A stretch of DNA of 49,767 nt, taken from positions 1 to 49,767 of the forward strand of contig JAHLKH010000191.1 of the NCBI GenBank assembly GCA_025526915.1, given 5' to 3'. Of this stretch, positions 41,333-49,767 are shown one piece after another (position 1 is the stretch's first letter; each line of letters opens with the position of its first letter). A program made the translations under genes and the position numbers. Source of the DNA: Entophlyctis helioformis. Lineage: Eukaryota > Chytridiomycota > Chytridiomycetes > Chytridiales > Chytriomycetaceae. The notes beneath the pieces are model-generated. The model worked only from the letters and a program-made list of their open reading frames with translations, searched no databases and was not told the origin of the DNA.

Positions 41333-44313
41333 TTAGGGGACAACAGTGATGCCGAGCGAAGTGACCTGGACAAGATTGCCAGTCACCTCGCCATCAGACA
41401 CGAAGCGGAGCGACAGCGAGAACTTGGACGTGGCAACGGTGTAGGGCAGCGAGCGCGTGGCAGACAGAGTGCCAGAGCCCGAGACACCCGACACGCTCAC
41501 GCCGGCAGCGGTGGACGAGTTGAGGAGCGACGTCACCTTGCCGTTGGCGTCAACGACGTTGAGGAACAGGTAGTCAAAGTCCTTCTCGGTGTTGTACGAG
41601 CCGCCAATCTTGATCGACAGCTTGGTGCCAACGGGGGCCGTGAAGAAGAAGCTCAGGTCCGAGTCGACGTTGTTGACGTATCTGCCAGTGCCAATGCGCC
41701 ACGACGTGGGAGTGCTGACCCAGCCCTGCGTGGGGTCGGCGGCAGACGCGCCGGCGTTGTACAGACCGACGTTGGGTGCAACGGTGCGGTCCCACGTGAA
41801 GGGCTTGGTGGCATCAACGCGATCAGAGTCCTTGGGAACCGTGCGGATGAAGCGGTTGGTCGTGACGACCTGCTTGCCCTTGCTGGTGCCGACGAACTTG
41901 ATCGGCGCCTTGGCGAAACCGGTGAGGAACGCCGGCACGTCAACGTTGACCGTGTGCTTGGCAGCACCGACGCCGGCAAAGAGGTCGCGGCGGCGAGCAA
42001 GACGCTTGCCAGACGACGCGATCACAGACACGTCGTCCATGCCGGTCAGCTTCGGGGCAAACGACACCGGGCCGACGGGCATGTCGAGAACGAGGTTGGG
42101 CAGGTCAAACTGCAGGCCAGCCTTGCCGGTCTTGACACCCTCGGCAATGAGGTAGTCGGCAATGCGGTCGTACTGGGACGACGTGGTGGTGCCGGGGAGG
42201 ATGTCTTCAAGACGCGCGCGGACGACAACATCCGACTTGATGCCAATGTCCTCGATCAGCTGGCCGTTGTTGAGGCCGTTTCTCACAGACTGGCGCACAC
42301 CTGCCGAGAATGAGCTGGCGTACGTGGCCGTGAGCTCGGTGGTGAACGGAAGCAGCTTGAAGTCGGTGGGGTTGATCTGCGCCAGGTCGGCCAGCTGGAG
42401 CACGTTGGCACCGCCGGCACCCGTCTGGCCGTCCTCGCCGAAGACGGTACCAGTGGCAGAGCCCTGGATGTTGCCCGAGAGCATGTCACAGGCCGAGTAG
42501 CAGCGGCCGTTGGTGAGCACACCCATGGGACGGAGATACGCCTGGCCGTACGTGTTGACCGACGGCTTGTCGTCAAACTGGCCGATCTCGGTGTACTTGG
42601 AGCCGGGCTGGGTTCTCTCGTAAGCGACGCGGAACGAGTCGCCGACCGGGAACGGGTCGACAAACGTGCGCTTCATGACGTCGTTGTACAGGAAGCGAGC
42701 GCCGTACGGCTCAAAGTCGGGCTTGAACAGCTGCGGGATCGCGTTGGCGTACGTGATGATGCCGCCGCCATTGTCACGAAGGTCAATGAGCACCGCATTG
42801 GTGTCCTTGAGCTCGTTGACGAGCAGCGAGCGCATGGCCTCGATACCGCCAAACACACCGGTCGACGGCTGGAAGTCCTCGACGCGCAGAATGCCGAGGT
42901 TCTTGCCCTGAGGGTCCCAGATGCCCCACAGCAGGCCAGACGTGCCGGTCGGGTTGAGCGTGACGGGGCCGAGACCAAGGTCCTTGAACGACGCCTTCTT
43001 GTGGTCCATGGCAGGCGAGAAGGCAACACCGACGGCCTTGCCGGGTGCAAAGCTGGGCAGCTGGACAGGGAGGCCAGCAGCCGACGAAGCGCTCTCGTCC
43101 GACGACGGCTTCTCGGCCAGCTCGTTCTCAGAGGCTCCAGGGAGGGTCTTGCCGCCCGAGAGCTGTCTGTACACGCGGGCGTTGGTGTTCCAGCAGTTGT
43201 TGTCGCGGATCGAGGCGTAGTTGATGACGGTGGTGTAGTTCTCGCCGGTGGCGCGCGACTTGAACACAAACGTGATCGTGTCGTCAGCGGGCAGGCGGTT
43301 GATGGAGCCAGGGATGAGGTTCAGGTAGTCGAGGGCACGACGGTGGCCACCGAACGTGTTGGCACCAGCACCAGACTTGAACTGGTTCTTCTCGAACCAC
43401 TGTGAGGGGGAGATGGCGAGAGTGGAGCAAGCGGATGGATGGGTCAGTGGTCGGCAGGCAGTGTGGTGCACGTTGGTGCACAGAAGGCAGCCATCAACAC
43501 ACCTGGACGAACGATTCGCCGTTAATCGACACAAGTTCGTCACCAATGGTGATCTTGGCAAGGTCGGCACCGAGGAAGGTGGTCCAAGGGATGGTGGCGT
43601 CGTCCTTGTTGAGCACAACAACGCGGGGAGCCTTGGCGATGTCGGCGCTCTCAATCAGCTCAAAGTACACGCCGGTCGTGGCGAAGAAGCAGCGGTGAGG
43701 GCCGGCGCCGAGGTACAGGGTGTGCAGGTCGCGGATCTGGATGAAGGCGTCCATGATGTTCAGCTGGAGGTCGGCATCGGTGGCGTTGGCGATGTTGTTG
43801 CGGAGCGCCCTGATGGTGGGCAGGGGGTCGGCAGCGGAGCCGTAGTTGATGAGCTTGGACTCGCCGTTGACCCACGCCTGTGCACAAAAGCAAAATTTGG
43901 GCAGCGTCAGTCTTGGTGTCACCATCGTCACATGCATGTGATGCGCCGTCAGGCGATTTCGGCACAGCGCTGGAAATCGGGCAAGGGAGCGATGGCGCCG
44001 ATAACGCCGATGGCAAGGACTCCTGCAACGATGCTGAAAGTGCAGGGCGTGTGCGGCAGGAAGCGCTGCAAGCGTGCAGCGCACAGCACGGCACGGCAGA
44101 GCACGACAACACGACAGAGCACGACAGACCACAGCGTACCTTGCCGAGAACAGTCTCGACCTGGCCAACAAGCGCATCACGCTGAGTAGCATTGTAGGGG
44201 AGGAACGTCGAGAAGCGGCCGGCGGCACGGTCGTCCTTGAGCGCCTTGAAGGAGTACTGCGCCTGGGCAGACGTGGCCAGCAGCGCAACAGCGGCAGCAG
44301 CAGCGACGAGCAT
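41333..44313 (-). CDS. Secreted S41-family peptidase, paralogue B
   Basis: Tandem paralogue of the gene at 37543-40604. Exons 44313-44140, 43877-43503 and 43399-41333 give 871 residues; exon 1 is the same length (174 nt) as in paralogue A and both introns are at homologous phase 0 positions. A signal peptide ends in ATSAQAQY. The same domain order is present: N-terminal helical region, PDZ-like ITIGDELVSINGESFVQ, VLIDLRDNGGG, then TNGRCYSACDML with presumed nucleophile Ser485 (codon 42496-42494), GTVFGEDGQTGAGG and a beta-rich C-terminal domain with TEKDFDYLFLNVVD. The linker before the core differs: paralogue A has a Pro run, B a Ser/Glu-rich stretch. The proteins are clearly diverged, so this duplication is old, unlike the flanking inverted repeat. 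Confidence 0.83.
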
Positions 44314-44832
44314 GGGATGAGTCTAGAGAGTGTAGGTGGTGCGGTGAAGCGGGCTGATGCGGAACACTGGAAAGGGGGAGTGCTGGCTGCCTTATGAGGG
44401 CCAGCGCTCACAATGCGTGGGCGTCAGCGACAGCACTGGTGCAGCCCACACAGCTGCCACGCGCCATCCACGCGCCTGCCCATGCGCCAACCCATGCGCC
44501 TACCCACGAGGCGTGTCATCTTCATTTTACCATTTTTGGGCATGAATGGCGGCACCGCGTGTTCCAACACGTGGAACGTTTTTCACATTGCGCAAGCCGA
44601 TATCACTCTGCAGCCGTTTGATATGCTTGCATTGCTTCCATCTCCTCCTGGCTGGACCTCCTGACACGGCCTCCTGACTGGCTGTATCTGCAGGTGCGAC
44701 GCTGTGCTTGCTACAAGTGGGCTGCTGCAAGTGAGCGGCTGCAAGCGAGCGGCTGCAAGCGGGCTGTTGCAAGTGCCGCAGGTTTGTGGATGGCCATCTC
44801 GCTTGCCAGCCAGCCAGCCAGCCAGCCAGTCT
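44314..44832. promoter_or_regulatory. Upstream region of S41 paralogue B with minisatellites
   Basis: These 519 bp lie between the start of paralogue B and the inner edge of the right repeat arm. They include a CATAAG TATA-like element (about 44391-44396), a CATGCGCC/CACGCGCC-rich stretch (44467-44505), four 14-bp GGGCTGCTGCAAGT-like units (44719-44774) and a GCCA tetranucleotide run (44805-44829) that abuts the arm boundary. No gene is supported here. Confidence 0.6.
44719..44829 (+). repeat. 14-bp minisatellite followed by GCCA microsatellite
   Basis: Four 14-bp units occupy 44719-44732, 44733-44746, 44747-44760 and 44761-44774; the outer and inner pairs differ at two or three bases. After a 30-bp gap six GCCA units run from 44805 to 44829. 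The inverted-repeat boundary lies at 44833, inside further CAGCCAGCCAG sequence. Confidence 0.85.
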
Positions 44833-47800
44833 CAGCCAGCCAGCGAGTCACCTGACACCCACGTGACCAAGTCTCAGATGCGCAGCAGATGCACAGCGCC
44901 ATAAAGCGCAGCCGCCGCCTCAACCGCGCTTTCCCGCCATCCAACCAATAAGCGGACAATGATGAGTCGCACACCTCGAGACGCCCTGCGCTGCTTCCGA
45001 GCGCGCGTGGGTTGAGAGAGAGCCAGTGCCCGCGCCCACACCACCTTGTTGTACAAGCGGCACTCGAACGACACTGAGTCCTCCTCCTCCTACTTGCCCT
45101 GCTGCCTCTCTGCTGCCTCTCTGCTGCCTCTCTGCTGCCTCTCTGCCCTTCGACTTGCCTTGAACCAGTCGTCAATACAATCCACGTTTATTCAAGCAAA
45201 CAAGGTCCCTTTAGTACCGCTGCTGCGGCTGCTGCTGCTGCCCGTTCATGCTGCTGCTGCCGCCGATGCTGCTGCTGCCGTGGTGTGCGGCCAGCGACGA
45301 CAGCGACGACAGCGACGTTGCCGATGCCTTGCGCTCCTGCAGCCGCTGGCGGATCCTGTCCTTGACAGCCTCGCTCGTCTGTGTGCGGCTGCCGCCTGCT
45401 GCGTCTGTGGGCGACACGCCGTTAGCGCCGTGCGTGGCTGCGCTGCTGCTGCTGCTGATGGTGCCGTTGCCGTTGCTGCTGCCGCCCGCCACGCCGTGCT
45501 GGCGGTCAAACAGGATGCGCTTGCTGGTGTCGCTCAGCTGCTCGACCACGTCGCCTGCGGCCAGGAAGCCGTCGAGGCCGCGCAGCACCAACGCCGCCCG
45601 CTGATCAGCTGTTGGCTGGCGCAGAGGCACGGCCTGCACGGCCTGCATGGCTTGCATGGCTTGTGAGGGCTGCACGGGCTGCGTGCTGCGCTGCGCAGAC
45701 ACCGACGCCGATCGCACCGGCCGCACCCGCTCGCTCGCCACATCCTGCAGTGCTGCTACAGCCGCCGTCGGAGGCCGCTGGCCCACGCGCTGGCTCGCCC
45801 GCTTGGCCTGTGCGCTGCCACCGCCCGCCGTGCTGCTGTTGCCGCCCCAGTCCGACACGTCCGTGTCTGCGTCGACGGTGCCGGCAGCCGCTGCCCCGCC
45901 GCCGCCCATGTTGGCCAGCGATCGCCGCAGCGATGTGCCGTCGGCGTATGCACCTGGCCCGCCCGGCCCGCCCGGCCCGCTCGCCGCTGCCGCACCAGGC
46001 ACTGACGGCGGCTTGCGTGCCGTCGCTCTCTGCTGCTGCTGCTGTTGGGCAAGAGCAGACGCGGACAGTCGCTGGGCAATGCGCTCTTGCTGCAGCTGGA
46101 GCTGCGCGTGGCGCGACGGCACGTCCGAGTCGTCGCCGTACGAGTAGTCAGAGTCGAGGTCCACCTGGTGCTGCTGCTGCTGCTGGTTGTGTGCCTGCGA
46201 TCGGCTGCTCGTGCTGGACCGTGCGCCATAGATACGCTGGCTCGTCGATGGCCGCTGCTGCGGTTGCTGCTGCTGCTGCTGCTGCTGCTGAACATAGCCA
46301 TACGAAGACGACGATCCAGAGACGGCGGATTGCGGCGATACTGGGCCGAGCGGCATGGCAGCCAAGAGGGTGCCTCCAGCACCGGTGCCGACCATGGTCG
46401 CAAGCCCGTCCGTTGATCCGTGCTTGGACATGCGGCCGCCAAGCTCGGTCGAGTACTTGCGAAGCAGGTTGCCAGCCTCGCGCCGCTGGACCGTTGACGG
46501 CGCCGACCGCGTGACGCTCGCAACAGACGGCGACAGCGGCACCTGGCCCTGGTGAGCAGTTGCAGACGACGCCGTCGACGACGACTGCAGCGACTCGAGT
46601 CTTGTCATGAGGATCTGGTTGGTCCTGTGCACCGAACCGACGCGTGCGTTAGTACTAGAATCACAGCACTGCCCAGTACATTCGGATGGAAACGTACTTG
46701 GCGAGCTCGAGGATCGCTTGCGCAAACTCTTGAGGCTGAGTGCCCGCGACCGCCGCCTCTGACCCGCCGTACCCGCTGTACTGCAACGACGTGAGAGAGT
46801 GTCCACCGCGTCCCAATGACTGCTGCTGTTGCTGCTGCTGCGGTGGCGGGAGATCAGCAAGCGACACCTGCGACGACCCCAGACTGCCAAACGGATCGAC
46901 ATGCTGACGCAGCCGGTCCATTTCCTGCATGTTGCGGAGCAGCATGCCGCGGAGATCGTTCTCGACAGCGAGCACGCTGTTGACGCGGTCTTCGAGGATC
47001 TGTACGCGGTCGTCCATGACCTGCTGAGACATGGTTGACGCGGCAGACATGCGACGCCAGGCCGGATCGGTGACCGAGGAGGCAACCGACGGCGGCGGCA
47101 GCGGCCGCATTGTTGCTGACAGTGGCTGCACCGGTGCCGTGTTGATCAGGTTGGTGAGCGCCTGGATGTCGGCCTGCGCCTGGCGGTTCATGGCCTCGGA
47201 CTCCTGAAGCCGCGAGAGGAGCATCTGGATGTCCGTGTCCTTGCTCGCAAGGTGCTGCTGCTGCTGGTTCTGCAACTCAGCGATCGCGGCCTGGTGCTGC
47301 GCGTGCAAGGCCGACTGCCCAGGCGACTGCGGCGAGTGGGACGCCATACGCGACCGCGATCCAGCAGCGGCAGCGGCAGTTGCAGCCGCCAACTCGGACT
47401 GCAGAGCCTGCACCTGCATACGGGACTCGCTCAGCTCAGTCTCTGTCTGCGCAAGCCGACGGCGCGTGTCGTCCAGCTGCTGGTGGAGCCGTTCCACCTC
47501 TCCCGCATCGGGGGCCGGACTAGGGCTTCTGCCCGAGCGCGATCCAGTACCTTGCCGCAGCGTGCGTGCCTGCAGCTCCAAAAATGCCGTCCGCTCGCTC
47601 TCCAGCGTCTTGAACTCGATCTCTACCCGGCTCTCGCGCTGAAGCAGCCGCTCTTCCACGCGCTTGACATTCAATTCAAAGTCCTCGACACGGTGTCGGA
47701 GGTCCGTCTCGGCAGCCGCGAGTGCCGTCTCTGACGCAGCGACCTTGGCACGTGCGGCCTCGACCGCAGCCAGCTGCCCCGCATGCAGCTTGGCCGAATC

Positions 47801-49767
47801 CGTCTTGGCAGAGTCCAGAGAGGCCGCAAGGGCAGCCTCGCCGGTCGCTGAGCTGCTGGCGCTCCTTCTGCAGAGCGGCGCGTTCGCGGTCCAACTGCGC
47901 ACGAAGCTCGCTCATGGCAGCGCCGTGTTTGGACTCGATGGACGCGGTCAGCGACGACTCGAGACTAGCCACACGCTTTTTCTCGCGCTCGAGGTGCTCG
48001 ACGTCGTGTGTCAAGGCATCCATGCGCGATCGCACGTCGTGCTGGAACCGCTGCTCGCGCTCATCGAGACTGCGCAGCGCGGCATCGTGCTCCTGCTTAG
48101 CTTGTGCCATCTTGGCCTGCTCGGCATCGAGAGCCTGCTTCTGTTGGTGCATCTGGTCCTTGACTTGCTGCAGAGCATGCTCCTCGGCTTCAAGCGACGC
48201 GATCTTGGTCTGGTACTCTTGGATCTGCTCCTGGGCTTTGCGCTCAAGCTCACGCAGAGCAGCGCGATCGGCATCAAGGTGGCGCGTTGCTGCTGCAGGT
48301 GCGCCGACTCCTGCTCGAGAACATGCTGCAGCTGCGTCGAGTTGCCAAGCGCCTCCTCGCGCTGCTGGAGCAGATGCCGATCATGATCCAGCTGGTTGCG
48401 GTCATGGGCCAGCTGCTGGCGCTGGCTTTCGAGACTCGCTGCCTCTGTCTCGAGGTGATGGCGATGCTGTGCAAGGTTGTCGCGGTCGGCTCGCAGCGCT
48501 GCGAGTGCTGCCTCATGCTCATTCTGTGCGCGCAGCAGCTCCTGTCGCTCGGCCACGATCTGCCCATTGGTGTCCTCGGCATCCCGCAGCAGCGATCAGC
48601 ATGTGCCCTGATCTGCGCAGCATGGCGTTCCGCTTGCTCAATGCGATCGCGGCCTGCCTCCTGTGCCTCGTGGGTCTTGGCGTGGTACTCGTCAATCATG
48701 GACGCAACGAGAGCGTCCTTTTCTGCCAGCTTCTGCTTGAGCTGGTCAAGCTGGGCGGATTCTTCAGCCAGAGCATGGCGCTCGGACTCGAGTTCGTGCA
48801 TCTGCTGCACGACAATCTGCTCATGAGCGTGGCGGTCCTGGTCTAGCAGCGACCGCTTCTGGGTGATCGCCTCTGCCTCGAACTTTAGTGCCGTCTCTTT
48901 GTCGTGCAGCTCGGCGGCCAGATGCTCGACCTGCGCCTCACGAGCCGCCACAGCCGCAGCCATGGAAGTCGGCGACCCAGGCCGACTTCCGGCACCAGAG
49001 TGTCCCATTGCTTGATGCGCAAGAGCCAATTGCTGCTCGCGTTCGTACAGGGCAGACTGCAGCTGCATTTCGCGCGACTCGAGCGCCTCGCGACGGGCAT
49101 CGACTTCGGCCAGCATCGAGCTCGTCTTGCGCTGCTGCTCCGAGAGCCGCCGCTGCGTTTCCTGGGCCTCGAGCTGCTCGTGCATGAGCTTGTCCATGGC
49201 CATCTTGAGATGCTCCATCTCTTCGGCCTGGCGGGCATTGGTCAGGTTCGCATCAGCCAGTTTGCGTTCCAGGTCGTGCTTGTCGCGCTCGAGAGCGCGA
49301 GGCTGGTCTTGTCTCGAAGCTGGTTGCATAGGCAAAATGCGGGCTGACTGGCCTTGCAAGCGCTTCTCCTGCTACCGAAGCGGAGGATGACGGCGGCGGC
49401 TTGGGCGATGTAGCAGCGAATGTCGGAGCAGATGCCATGGGCGGCGCTGATGCTGCATGCGTCTGAGGGGAGAGATACGCGTCATTGGCGACAGTCGGAT
49501 GGTGCACAGGCGAAGGCTGGCGGCCGGCTGATAAAGACTGGAGAGGCGGCGGCGGTGGGAGGGCCTGAGTCAGCGTTGGAGACGGCGACTTTGCGTCGTA
49601 CGAGTACGAAGCAGATGCAGCAGATGCATATTGGCTGGCGTTGAAAAGGTTGGGCGATGCTGTTGACGCCGGCTTGGGCGACGCTGCTGTTGGAGGCAAC
49701 GTGGCAAAGGGATCCAGGTTTTGGCCGTCGGCAGCCGGGCCTGCTGGTGCGGAAAAGAACGGAATGG
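44833..49767 (-). repeat. Right arm of large inverted duplication
   Basis: This is the reverse complement of 32447-37384 and runs off the window edge. Relative to the left arm it has one extra base at about 47841, one base fewer at about 48279, one fewer at about 48593 and two fewer at about 49297. All four differences lie in the outer 2 kb of the arm; the inner 3 kb appears indel-free. Confidence 0.97.
45211..49767 (-). pseudogene. Inverted, frame-broken copy of the large coiled-coil gene (5' end outside window)
   Basis: This copy is equivalent to the 3' part of the gene at 31083-37006, including the last intron (46697-46625 by mirror position) and the same stop codon at 45213-45211. Reading in gene direction, the indels total -2 at about 49297, -3 after 48593, -4 after 48279 and -3 after 47841, so the frame is wrong between the first and second indels and again between the third and fourth, then restored for the last 860 or so residues. 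The protein would stop soon after the first indel. The two substitutions noticed are synonymous (CTT/CTG and GCA/GCG). Either this is a very young pseudogene or the indels are uncorrected sequencing errors and both copies are intact. Confidence 0.75.

Noticed and set aside
43001..43405. Open frame antisense to S41 paralogue B resembling the antisense frame of paralogue A
   Set aside because: The similarity is inherited from the homologous sense strands and does not indicate a conserved antisense gene.
44719..44829. CRISPR-like array or mobile-element terminal repeat
   Set aside because: The units are directly adjacent 14-bp and 4-bp repeats with no spacers, and no transposase or reverse transcriptase is nearby; they are ordinary mini- and microsatellites.
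32447..49767. Composite transposon or large inverted-repeat mobile element
   Set aside because: The arms contain part of a host-type coiled-coil gene with introns and no terminal motif, target-site duplication or transposition gene was seen; segmental duplication is the simpler reading.

Overview
The window is eukaryotic nuclear DNA: GC-rich, protein genes interrupted by GT-AG introns of about 40 to 550 bp, no operons, no tRNA or rRNA genes seen. Fungal-type genes (Atg1 kinase with a tMIT-like tail, secreted S41 peptidases) lie beside genes of motile cilia (CFAP300, inversin-like). That combination points to a zoosporic fungus, most likely a chytrid; this is inferred from gene content, not from a marker gene.

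Layout, left to right. 1-3244 (+): 3' part of a half-size ABCA-type lipid transporter with two apparent one-base deletions. 3511-4728 (-): CFAP300, dynein-arm assembly. 5045-8958 (-): a PPR-like, probably mitochondrial helical-repeat protein whose reading frame jumps repeatedly. 8959-9568: divergent promoter with a CACGTG/TGACGT cluster and CCAAT boxes. 9569-19702 (+): a 3,279-residue coiled-coil protein with a C-terminal membrane hairpin and a six-copy internal repeat. 20093-23085 (+): inversin-like ankyrin/IQ protein. 23149-24117 (-) and 24116-25538 (+): FRA10AC1 and CCDC174 homologues, two splicing-related genes whose start codons overlap on one CATG. 25861-30924 (+): Atg1/ULK autophagy kinase. 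31083-37006 (+): an unrecognised 1,859-residue coiled-coil protein. 37543-40604 and 41333-44313 (both -): two paralogous secreted S41-family peptidases.

The right third is dominated by a large, almost identical inverted duplication. Bases 32447-37384 (most of the 31083-37006 gene plus 378 bp downstream) recur in reverse complement at 44833-49767 and run off the window. The 7.4-kb spacer holds the two S41 genes. The left copy is open; the right copy has four small indels and is broken in the middle.

Functionally the window mixes cilium genes (CFAP300, inversin-like), nuclear RNA-processing genes (FRA10AC1, CCDC174), autophagy (Atg1), membrane and cytoskeletal scaffolds (two coiled-coil proteins, ABCA) and extracellular proteolysis (S41 pair). 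Apart from the divergent and tandem pairs there is no sign that they form one pathway. Exon boundaries were set by phase and splice-site reading by eye; no alignment or database search was run, and family names rest on recognised motifs.
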